DNA of 64,000 bases from Clytia hemisphaerica (Eukaryota > Cnidaria > Hydrozoa > Leptothecata > Clytiidae): contig CACVBU010000758.1 in the NCBI GenBank assembly GCA_902728285.1, positions 186,001 to 250,000 of the forward strand, given 5' to 3'. The notes beneath the pieces were generated by a model, which saw only the letters and a list, made by a program, of their open reading frames with translations, was not told the DNA's origin and ran no database searches. The translations under genes and the position numbers were made by a program. How positions within the stretch are numbered: position 1 is the stretch's first letter; every line of letters begins with the position of its first letter. Positions 1 to 10,500 of the stretch are shown here, in pieces.

Positions 1-671
1 GAATCGATGGACGTTTGAAATACGTTGTGTGCTTTTTGGGGTGGTGTTCAAAAAAACCTGCAAATTATGTTTAACCGAAGCTTTCAAAAATTAGTTTTGA
101 GTCATTTAATTTTTAATTCAGCTTGAAAAGAAATAAGATACTCTGAAATTTGACAACTGGGAAAATAAGGACTTATATTTGGAGACATTTATAAGGCATT
201 GTTCACTGGAACAATTTTGTTCGAGTTAAGAGGGCATTCTAAAACGATCGGGTTAAAAAAATTGGAAATTTTTCCTTAGGACAGAAATGAAAACCTGCCG
301 TATACTTTTTCTTAAAAAATGTGTGGATGTCTTTCCGGTGATTTTGAATGATCTTTGTAAACAACTGAAGATAAATTTTCTGAATCTTTGATGAAGGCTT
401 GGGGATATGAGAAGTTTTTTTTCGCGTTGGGGCAATGCAACATGCTCCATCCCATTAACCTGAAACGCTTTCTCGTGTCTCCACTCCATTTTTCTTTCTA
501 CCAATAAAAAGGAAATTTCACTTTTGTCCCTTGGACAATGGAGCAAGCCTTGATTATCCCTTATGAAAATTTTGCTTCCGTTGCGGAGCGAGGCCTCTGG
601 GACAAAAACTAACTTAATACAATTTTCTGTTTACAGATAAGGAATCTTTAACAATCGTTGTATGTTTGAAT
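1..671. other. AT-rich sequence without recognisable gene
   Basis: No convincing exon, RNA gene or repeat element was seen. The open frames here are short and lack splice context. It lies upstream of the start codon at 672, so it should hold the 5' leader and promoter of the LamG-like gene, but I could not pick out a specific motif. Confidence 0.4.
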
Positions 672-764
672 ATGATTTGGTCTCAAATACTTGCAACTTT
701 ATTTCTATGGATGGTTCATTTTGAAGATTTGGTGGCTGCCATCTCTTGTGGCAAAATGAGAAAG
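672..764 (+). CDS. LamG-like gene, exon 1 (signal peptide)
   Basis: ATG at 672 gives 31 codons ending AAG before a GTATCG donor, phase 0. A strongly hydrophobic stretch follows the first few residues, as in a secretory signal. Confidence 0.6.
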
Positions 765-3700
765 GTATCGATAAGAAATTATTTTATTGGGATCGGGTCC
801 GGTTTGAAGGGTCGCTGGTTGAATTCTTAACCAGTTTCCATTTTACTATTCACACTAAACACCCCTGTTTCAGTGCCCCGGTAGAACTTTTTCCCTCAGT
901 GGGGATGAAAATTTCTATCAAAATGCCAATGAGGATAGAAAATCTATTGTTTCCAGCTCGAAAATTCCAGTGGGGATGGTTTTGGAGTGCAATTTTTTAC
1001 ATTCAGTTTTCAGTGGGGATAAAGTCATAGAGCAACTTCGCAGTGGGGTTGAAATTGTATGATATTTTTTCCACCGGGACGATTTTTTGGCCTATTTTTC
1101 CACCGGGGTGGGGGGTCCACCGGGTCTGTGACACAGGGGTGTCAATAAAAACTGGTAACGAACTTGTCCCCAACTGGTTAAGAATTCAACCAGCGACCCC
1201 TTAAACCAGACCTGATTTCTTTATTGCTCTTTTAGGCATTTAATGAACAGGAACCAGGAACTATTTTTGCATTTTTCCAAAAGTGAATGATTAATAAGCA
1301 TCTTCAAATGAGTTCTTGAGCTTGATCAACTGAACAATTCATTGCTAATTTCAAACGTTTTCAGATTCCAGAGAATAATCATGGCGTTGAACCAATGGTA
1401 CTAGTTGATCACGGTAAGATTTAATGTAGAGTGTGAATGGTGAAAAGAAATGCGGAAAGAAATTTTGGCGGGGATTTAATTTGGCGGATAATTTCAATAA
1501 CCAAGTCTTGTAATAGAAGTCATTGGAAATTTGCTGGACAATGCTTCGTTTTCTTCATTTTACCGTCGATGGCAAGAAAAATATTCTTATATAGCCGAAA
1601 ATTATAAATAATCTGGCAGATGGCTAAACAACTAAAATTTTGGCAGTTGAAGGATAATTTTTGCCAAAAAACGCTAACAAATACTAAATGTGATAAGGAC
1701 TGAAATAGCAGACATTAGGGAATGAATAAAATAACTTAAATTTAACGGGGGATTTAATTTGGCGTTTGATGGAAAAAAATAATTTTGGCGGGAACTTAAT
1801 TTTATTTCCTCAAAAATTGCTTTCCAAAAAGATTATCAAACTCCCGCAATAGTCCAGTGGAATTTCATCAAAAATAGGCTCAAAAAAAGGCTAGAAAAAA
1901 AATTATAAAAGGTTTCTATATACCGTTGGAAAGACAATTTTATCAGCTTTCGAATGCGAATCCTCTTGTTCTGTATTGACTGTTCTGGGTTTGTTCGATT
2001 GTGCTATTTGAATTTTGTGAGATTATTTAGCTTACCTACAATCAGAATTCTTCGTTTGAAGTTTTCTTAATTTGTACATAGATTTTCAAAAATTCAAAAG
2101 TTCAGTAGGTTCCTTTGGGACGAGATGTAGTTTTTACCAATGATTTATCCGCGCAGCCTTTATCCATAGAGGTATAAAGAAAGACAGGAGATGGATTTGT
2201 CGGTAATTGGTCGTTCAAGTCTTTTGATTTCTTTTATGTAATAAATCAAAAGAAATTCTAGGCTCGCCCGATGAAATACGACTTTTTAGTAGAACTAAAG
2301 TTTGCTCTGAACATTCTTACAATCAGCATCGAAGATTTCTAGCCTTCTAATATACGAGAATAAAATAAAATTTAGCTCCACGAAATAAGTTTGCGTTCAA
2401 TTTTGTCATCCATTAAATTTTGTTTTGAAAAGATATTTTCTCCAGCCAGAAAGTAAAAAGTTCTTTATAAGCACACACAATTTCAAACCCAATTTGTAGA
2501 CAAAAAGTCGCTGGAAAATTTTGGAGGAAAGTATTAAGCAATAGAGATCACCTTGAAGAAAATGTTGATCGAAAAATCTTGTCATTTGATGAAGGATTGC
2601 AAAGTTTACAGGCCCTTTTTTAATCCAAATATTTTCTTACACCAATGTCAGAAACAATGAATCTCGTCTCATCTTATTTCCAACATATAAGTTAGCCAAT
2701 AAGATTTCACCTATCAACAAAAGAGCTCATTAAAAATGCACGATATATGAGATTATGAGCATGCATACGTCGTAATTTTTTTAATCATAGGGCGAGCATG
2801 GTTACAATAGCATACTTCTCCTGTTTCTTTATACCTCCATGCTTTATCGAAAAGTGAAGCAAGTTTTGGTAGGATTTTCTACCAAAGAAATCACGTGACA
2901 ATAACAAGCAATTTCATTGGTTTGAGAGATGCGAAATAGCGTTTGCCGCGGCCTAATATTTTTGATCTCGCGCTCCGAAAACAATTAAAATAGTAGATCC
3001 TATCCATCGGCACGAAATTTAAAAATTTTTGCTTCACTTCTTTTTTCTGGAGAAAGCTTAAGGGCTCTGACCATAGTGAATTTTTGATGATTGTCGTGTT
3101 TAAAATGTGTTTTCTGACTGATGTAACCAACAAAACTATGGCATGTTATACATTTTATGTTAGATAAACTATTCCTGAATCTGAAAATGCAAAAATTGCA
3201 TTGAAAAAATTTGATGAAGAAGAAAATAAAACATTTGCGAAAACAAACTTTTCAACTTTGAGGAGCTTTTTTTAGGCGAAGAAAAAAGGTTTTGTGACTT
3301 TCCACCAATTTTTCATCCCAATTTTTCGTACAAAAAGAGTCATAATTTTTGAAACATCAATTTAGAAAACTTTTCCGAAAATTTTTAAATAGTTCAATCT
3401 GTTGCAAACAATTTAAAAGAAATTCGAAAAAAGGGTTAATTACCTATAATTTTTGTAATCAAATTGCTAATTACTCTTGATAGAATAAATTCAGAAACAA
3501 CTTATAAAGACATTTTTTTGTTAAAAGTGTCAAGGAACTCAAAACAAAAGTTTTATTTTCAAATCTCGTAACCGATCTTTTGACTATGATCAGAGCCCTT
3601 AAAGTTGCCTATCTAGCCCTTCGGGCTTCATGGATCTGTGGTTTTTACAAGCTCTTATTTGATTTGGTTGGTCGTTAACCAGTAATAAAACAATTTTGTT

Positions 3701-4770
3701 ACTTTTTCGAAAGAACGCATCATTTTTATTACTTTAAATGACAAATTACTAAGTATCTTATAAAAACTCCATCTCATCTGGTTACTTTTGAGTGAGAACT
3801 TTTTTGCTACTGCAGTTGCACAACAGCTGCAACAGTGAGATTTTCCCTTTCTTGATGAAAACTACAACAAAGCTACAAACCCGCTCATGCATCTCATGTG
3901 AGGAGCACAGATCTGTTAGTAGATGCCGACAGCTTAAAGCTAACCTGATAACAGCTGGTCTGGACTTTATTACGTGCACGGTAAACCTCTAAAGACACTT
4001 AAAAATTAAACATCTGAGGAAATAGTCCTCTCACGGAAAATTCTACAACAAGAATCTTGTTGTGCGCCGGAAAGTCAAAAACTAAATTTTCCTGATATGG
4101 CGCCCTATTTTAAAATGCAACTTTAACACAACCCAACTTTGTTGTCATTCCCAGTCCTTTTAGACGAGCGTGATCCTTACGATTTTGAGGTAGCAAATTG
4201 GTCAGATTGTTTAAAAACCCATTCCTTTAGAGCTTCAGTGTGGTGGGCAGAAAACAAACACAATCTGATCTCAGATTACCTAAAGCTGAATTTACTCTTT
4301 TTCTAGAAGAAGTAATCGAACTAAAGACCAAGAGAGTGATACCCGTTTTATCACCTGAATGGAGTTTCCAAGTGAAATTTAACATCAGTGCAAATCACAC
4401 AACAACTGATGATTACTGTAGTATCGTGCATGTTGCTCACAACTCACAGCTATATGGTAAAAGAACGCCAGCATTATTTTACCAAAGAGTGAACAAAGAA
4501 TTACTGGTCGATTCAGCTGTAAATGGTAATAATAAGTATCGAAATAGATATGGTATTATGCTGAACACAGAATACAATGTAGAGATTCGGCAGCGTTACA
4601 AAAGTGGAGGTGTTTACAAATATTCCATCTTTCTCAATGGAGATGAAGTCCATTCAACCGATAATACACAAGCTCAACAATTTTATGATGTTACGGTTTA
4701 TATTTCTAACCCCTGGGTATTTCCATGTATTGGGGTTGTATCAGAACTTAAAATGACCAACTTTTTGTAA
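672..4770 (+). CDS. Secreted LamG/concanavalin A-like protein, three exons, 201 aa
   Basis: Proposed exons are 672-764, 1365-1413 and 4307-4770. Phases run 0, then 1, and the joined frame is open for 202 codons including TAA. Exon 1 encodes a typical signal peptide: MIWSQ, a hydrophobic core ILATLFLWMV, then a likely cleavage before ISCGK. Exon 3 encodes a beta-sandwich of the LamG/ConA-like type. Its hallmarks are VLSPEWSFQVKFN, GKRTPALFY, the turn FLNGDEVHS and the terminal strands FYDVTVYISNPW and SELKMTNF. Residue 73 (NIS) and residue 77 (NHT) are possible N-glycosylation sites. Two cysteines in the domain (DDYC and FPC) could pair. Similar short secreted proteins are, as I recall, common in cnidarians. 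Ligand and function are unknown. The gene runs toward the 3' end of SMAD4. The domain call is fairly sure; exons 1 and 2 are inferred from splice signals and phase. Confidence 0.7.
765..1364. repeat. Intron 1 with a fold-back element at about 792-1214
   Basis: The arms near 795-835 and 1172-1214 are inverted copies over about 40 bp; both contain GGTTGAATTCTTAACCAG or its complement. The interior carries several degenerate copies of CAGTGGGG and CCACCGGG. This looks like a non-autonomous inverted-repeat transposon. No open frame of note is present. Confidence 0.65.
1365..1413 (+). CDS. LamG-like gene, exon 2
   Basis: A 49-base exon between acceptor CGTTTTCAG and donor GTAAGA. It reads IPENNHGVEPMVLVDH and ends one base into the next codon, which fits exon 3 exactly. 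Confidence 0.55.
1414..4306. other. Intron 2 of the LamG-like gene, repeat-rich
   Basis: It holds an inverted-repeat element at about 2160-2845, whose arms share GGTATAAAGAAA and its complement. It also holds a TTAA-flanked element at 3062-3598, listed separately. The motif GGATTTAATTTGGCG occurs twice (about 1469 and 1747). A possible exon at 3817-3980 was considered and rejected. Confidence 0.5.
3062..3598. mobile_element. piggyBac-like MITE, TTAA flanks
   Basis: The ends are GGGCTCTGACCATAGT and, inverted, ACTATGATCAGAGCCC. TTAA sits directly outside both (3058-3061 and 3599-3602). A TTAA target duplication and a terminal GGG are typical of piggyBac-type elements. No transposase frame is present, so it is non-autonomous. 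Confidence 0.7.
4307..4770 (+). CDS. LamG-like gene, exon 3 (LamG/ConA-like domain)
   Basis: The acceptor is a strong pyrimidine tract ending TTTCTAG at 4306. The frame stays open to TAA at 4768-4770. Starting at 4307 in phase 1 gives Glu-Glu-Val-Ile-Glu as the first domain residues. It encodes residues 48-201, the whole recognisable domain. Confidence 0.75.
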
Positions 4771-4792
4771 CTGAACCACACCATGTGTCGTT

Positions 4793-5076
4793 GAGCACTT
4801 CCAGAAAATACAGAAAAAAAATTCCAGAAAATATTGTGGAGGATATATTGGATTTCTCGTCCGGGGGATAGTGAAAAATCTGCAAAATTTGCCTTGGTTT
4901 GGGACAAACTTGCTCTGATTAGGGGTGATTTTGAATGTTTGGGGGGTCAACTAATGCGTGTCCGGGGTTGAGATCTTATTTTTTCCAGGGGTCAAAATTC
5001 ACAATGTCCGGAGCTAAATTTCCAAAAAAAGTTATACCCTCCACCCCCATATTCAATTTTTTTTCTGGAAGAGCCC
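4793..5076. mobile_element. Dispersed MITE, family B, copy 1
   Basis: Imperfect ends read GAGCACTTCCAGAAAA and, inverted, TTCTGGAAGAGCCC. Related copies lie at about 21345-21553 and 43915-44170. They share an interior with TGATTAGGGGTGATTTTGAA and G-rich blocks. No coding capacity. Confidence 0.7.
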
Positions 5077-7046
5077 ATTTCAAAGTGAAAAGATTCGCAC
5101 TTAAACATTCGAAAAATTCCCATTTTGGAACAAAATTCGAACCGAGGACATAAGTATATCGTTATTATTCTTGTTTGTTTTTACATATACAGTGGAGTTT
5201 CTTTTACTCAAACCTCTAAAACTCGAATGTCTCATTAACTCGAACAACTTTTAAGGTCCCTTCAGCTAACCATGCCTTATAAACCATACAGTACTACATA
5301 ACTTGGAATTTCCTTAACTCGAACAGATTTGCGTTCCCTATGCATGTGTTTGAATAGACGATATCGGCTTTCCGAATTCTCCCCGAATGATTACCCATGA
5401 TGCATTGCGCAAAAAAATTCACGGACAATATTGACTTACTGAATTTCTTTGCGCAATGCATCATGGGTAATCATTCGGGGAGAATTTCGTTAAGCCGATA
5501 TCGTCTATTATGGAGACTCCATTGCATTTACTTTTCTTTTTGGCTTCTTTTACTTCAAATTTAGAGTCTCCTAACAAGGAGCAAGAGTAAGAAAGTTTGT
5601 AAACGTATAGGTTTTTAGTCTATAGTTTCAGTGAACACTTTTTTACAAAAAAAAAAAATCTTCTCGCACGTTCTAATATAATATTGTTTGTAAAAAATAT
5701 ATTGCATTAGATAATTTAAAATCTAAAAAATAATCTAAAAAGAAAGGTTTTAAATAAGAACTTCCACGGAACTTTTGAGCTAAAAAACATAACCATATAT
5801 ACTTAATACTAACGGAAAGATAACCCTGATATGCCACAGCTTGAGTAGGCTGCATGCATCCCCAAATTAGTTTTGATATATCTTTGAAAGAACCAACCAA
5901 TCAGAAACCAGCAATCGCAAAATCGAACATTGGCAGTCGAAAAGATAACTATCAAAACTTATCAGAGGGGATGTGTGCAGCTTACAGCTTGAGCGAGCTT
6001 GATTTGACTGTCCCTTGCAGAAAATAAGAATCTTTGTGCGGAGTTTGTTTTGGTCGTAAAAACACTTGTAAAAACTTCACAATGTGTCCGGGAAAAACGG
6101 AACAGATTTTAAACAAGGTATTCTGAAAAAAAGGGGAACAGTCATTAAAATCCATATAAATACTGAGGATTTCAAAACCCTCTTATAGAATAGGGTTTGG
6201 ATAGAAACTGGCGATATAAAAATAATATACGCACATCCGCACACAGGGTTAAAATTTTGTAAATACACTTTAAAAGCATGCCCCCGGTACACTTAGTGGT
6301 TTGAACCAAATTCAGAAAAAGTAATTTTCGTTCTTTACAATAAAAAAATTCTCTACAAAAAAAGCAACAAAAATTCCATATAAACTACGTCTGCAAAAAT
6401 CTTTTTTTTTGGTTAATTACATTTTTTTATACAGTAACGAATGCGACGGATTCGTGTCAAATGTCTTCTCTAATTTTTTTCAAGCGAACGATTAATAATC
6501 ATAGAACGAACAATATTCTGAATTTTTAAATTCAGAATATTTTGTGATGAACAATTTATCTACGACATTTTTTTTCAAAAAATAATAAGAATATCTTAAA
6601 ATATTACAGTCAAAATTATTTACATGTTGAGCATAAAACAGCGGTAAGTATCACATTGTTAATTCTATTTGAAAAGTTAGTGACTGAGAAAAATATCAAA
6701 GTGTCTATTACTCGGTTAGTTGATTATTTCTCATTGTCCATAAAATCGTTGACCAGTAATTCATCAACCATTCCGTACTTAAATTTGAGAATCCACCCAT
6801 TAATCAACAAACAGAACGAACTATATTTGTCTTTAAACCCTCTTGTCCAAGATGCTTGATTCTTACACATCAGCTGTTTCTTAATTGTACCAGTATTCAA
6901 GTAATATGCAAAAGCTATTTGGATCTTTTTACACCCTTTACATTGCAAATGTTCAAGATTTCCTTAACATCGACAACGTAAGATGATCAGTGATTTCCAT
7001 CAAACCTCAATGACGGTCAATCGAACTCAATGACGGTCAATCGAAC
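5077..7046. other. Spacer between the LamG-like gene and the SMAD4 3' end
   Basis: This convergent intergenic region should hold both 3' untranslated regions. It contains the nested element at 5190-5524 and a hairpin at 6512-6541 (14-bp arms, 2-nt loop). A short direct repeat, TCAATGACGGTCAATCGAAC, occurs near 7009 and 7027. No clear polyadenylation signal was identified for either gene and no extra exon was seen. Confidence 0.45.
5190..5524. mobile_element. MITE of the CAGTTGACTC family containing a second palindromic MITE
   Basis: The outer element begins CAGTGGAGTTTC after TA at 5188-5189 and ends GAGACTCCATTG. It belongs to the family with ACTCGAAC/ATTCGAAC motifs repeated elsewhere in the window. 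A second element, 5357-5506, is inserted in it. Its arms of about 58 bp start GACGATATCGGC and end GCCGATATCGTC, with TA on both sides. Confidence 0.7.
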
Positions 7047-7534
7047 TCAACGGTCACTTGGCATCGGTTCATTGATTGGTATTTGATGTAAAACCTCGTC
7101 CAATAACTGAAGAGCTCTATGTAAATGCACCTCGATCCAGCATGGCGTTTGTTTAATTGATTGTCTAGGATAATCGGGTCCCCACCCTTTAATGAAGCTT
7201 AACCGTAAGAGACAAAGACGACGCAAATCGTCCACCCCGATTGAAGCCGATGAGTGACTCATGCTATACGCTGGTCCGGCACCACCCGCTACCGCAGCCA
7301 CTTGGGCGGCAGCCGCAGCCTGGGCTGCTTGAGCTTGTTGTTTCATTTGGTCGTAACACATACGTAAATCAAATACCTTGATGTAAGCCTGAGGGTAGAT
7401 CTTGTGGACGGCATCACCCGGAGAACGCCCGGCTTGTCGGTCAAGATAATAGCTTTGTACGAAAACACTTTGTTCGCTTAAACATCTTACCCATATGTCA
7501 CCTTCTCCTCGACGATCAAGCTGAATACCACGCC
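7047..7534 (-). CDS. SMAD4: SMAD4 exon 11 (MH2 C-terminal half, stop)
   Basis: Acceptor GTTACCAG at 7535-7542; the frame continues to TGA at 7047-7049. It encodes [20 protein letters not shown], the Ala/Gln insert, [22 protein letters not shown] and the final [15 protein letters not shown]. Confidence 0.95.
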
Positions 7535-10500
7535 CTGGTAACGAAAACGTTAAGTAATACAGTAACACTTTCTTTTTAAGAATAAACCAACCAAATATTT
7601 CAGTTGGATATTCTTGTTTACTTAGAACAACATCGAAACCATTTTTCAAAAAATGAAATGCACGCTTTTATAAGAACGAGGCTCAAATTTAACAAGGCGT
7701 AAGAACAAAATAAGAACAATCCCAGATTTTTTTATGAGAATAAGTTAATAAAACCACGAGTCCAATTCTGCCCAAACCCTTAGAAAAAATTAAAACAGTC
7801 CTAGCCACAGATTTCAAAAATGGCTTGAAGATGCTGATTTTAGGCCACTTTTAAGTCATAATGAAATCAAAGTGAATATTGACTTTTCTGAGATCTTTAT
7901 TGAGCGAAGTCTTATGTATATAAAGCAGCGCTGATACTGATTTTAGGCCCCTTTTTCTAAGTCAAAAATTGAATTTTGACTTTTCTTAGAGAACGTTACG
8001 GTTTCGCGTTGCTCCGGTATGGTTTATTTTACGGATCGAGAGAGTTCATATTTGTATTGGAACGTTTCTGAGCAAGAAAACGGAGCAGTTCCGTTCCGAT
8101 GAAAATAGTGGAACGAAGCCGTTTCGATCCGTTTTGCTATGTAACGTCTTCTTTTTTGACATCTGAACATGGTCTTAATAAGGAACAGTCTTACCTATAT
8201 AAAGTAGCGCTTTTTCTGTGGGTTCGGTCCTGTGTACATTTGACAACTGTCCTAAACAGAACCGGTTACCGCCTTTGCCAGAAGCATCCACATATCCATC
8301 TACAATAACGGAGTTGAATCTCTTGGGAACTTTGAAAACTTCGCCAACGTGTTGGTCTAGCTCGTAGTAAGCTATCGATGTCCAGTAATCCGGTGCTGAA
8401 TAAAAGGTGAAGAATTATTTGTGAATTATGATATCATCTTTTAAAGTACCCTTACCACTGACCTTTATATATCCCTGGACCAAGTTACTCAATCCGGACA
8501 ACCAAAAATCTTTGATCGGAGTTTTTTTTGAACTTGGTTTCCTGATGGTAGCACTACTCATAGCGGTGAAAATGTATCGAGTACGCTAGATCTACTTTTC
8601 CTCGAATACTTTTGATGATGTAGCGCCGTTAGACGTTAATTCTTAACATTGCAATGGCTTCTTCTCGGGTGCCAATTCCAAAAAAAAACAATCAAAGAAG
8701 GCGGATATAACTTGGTCCAGGGATATATAAAGGTCAGTGACCCTTAAGTAGGGTTTTGATTACCAGATCACGATATATTTAGGTTCAAAGTTTTGCTGAC
8801 TCAGCAAAAATCATTGACCTGAAACCCAAAATACATCGTGATTTATCCATCGAAATCCTGAAAACTATACCATGTTACAAAGTTCATTTTCTGAGCGTAT
8901 TAGAAGATTATAAATGTTTCTGAGCAGCTTACAACGTCACTAGGGAATGTGGCAGATTTCAAAATACTGGTACCATTTTACGGGCCTCTAATCTTTTTGA
9001 TGAAATTCATTTGTTTATTTTTTTTGATTTTTTTTTTTTAATATCTTTGTTTGTACTGAGAATTGACGTCTTCAGAAAATGCCCCAGTAAAGACTCCAGT
9101 CCAAAGCTTTACAATTCGAGGCTTCGAGGTGGTCCTAGGACCCATAAGGGACCTCTGTGCAAAATTTCTCACGCTATCTTTTCATGGAAAACAGCTAATT
9201 CTATCAGATGACAACTGCAGCAAAGCAGTGTATCAAAGAAGTTTCATAGCAGCTTGATAGGGCTTAAATAGAAATGGAGTTTGGGTTCTCAAAGAAAATG
9301 TTTTATGTATTTATTTACATTTTTCTTGTTTTTACCACCGAAATTAGAACTAGTCATCAACTCTATCTAATTATCAACCCACAACCTTTTTAAGTAAACT
9401 GTACTCACTTTTTTCTACCGCCAGAGCTTTGGTAACCCCCTTTTAGTACACTGCACTTTAAAGTCAAATTTAGCTTGACAAATACTCCACCCCACAGGCT
9501 ATGGGTCTACACTGAGTCGGTTCCCTCACCCTGAGTGAGACTCAAAACTCATCTAACAGTTATCAGACCGACAATTAGCAAAATGGAAAAAATCGTGGGG
9601 CCATATTATGTTTACCCTTACACATTCATTTCGACCGGTCAATATTTGCGATGAGACATGAATAAACAAATGATCAATTTTCAGCTTTTAAGATGGTAAT
9701 ATATTTCCTTTACAAAAAATAAAACAAGATGTTATAATGTTTCCATGAAATACTAAATTAATGATGGTTACAATGTATTTACATTAGATAAAGGCGCTGA
9801 AGATTTTTTATTTGACCTTTCTCGAGATAGTATATCTAAGTTCCCGTTGGCTGAAGTTGAAAATGGTGCCGACCCGATGATGTTGTTATTATGCTCATAT
9901 TTTCAATCTTCATGACAAGAAGAATATGATAGTGTTGATGCATGGATTCAAAGATTTGAGTTCTTTCAAATCCTGGCCCACTGAACCAGACACCGTCCTG
10001 TTAATCAATTATTTCTCCTACAATTTGATGTATTGCACCAGGGAGTATTATGATGACATTCCAGAAGCTAGATCTAAAAAGCTTTTTTCTCGAGAAAGGT
10101 CTTGTTGCTACCTAACAGGTGTTATATAAGGCAACATATTATTATTTGTTGGTATAGATTGATGCGTGAAGGATATATTGCCAAAGGACATTGCTCGCAT
10201 AGATTGATGTGTAAACGTGATATTGATAAACAACTGATGATAATGTTCTCCTTCTTGGCTTTGCTTCGAATTTATCGTTTCTAGAAGGAGTTTATCATTA
10301 TATCCACATTCGATACATTCATAGTTTGATTGGTTATTTGTGCCGTCTTGGGCATCACATTGATGTTTTTCGTTAATCCCTGGTTCACTATTGAATAAAA
10401 GGGGGACTGCGTCTAGCACATGTTGCTCGTCACGATCGAGACTGATGTCTCTTTGTAGGTGTACAACGCTCTCCCTTTCTTGCACGTCAAGATATGCAAC

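Noticed and set aside
3817-3980. Possible cysteine-containing exon between TGCTACTGCAG and GTAAAC
   Set aside because: The phase does not fit the LamG-like gene: joining it to exon 2 gives an early stop. The sequence matches no domain I know.
4157-4309. Phase-compatible reading frame after TTTTAG beginning DERDPYDFE
   Set aside because: It runs into the pyrimidine tract of the exon 3 acceptor and ends there, so it is probably intron; at most a rare alternative end.
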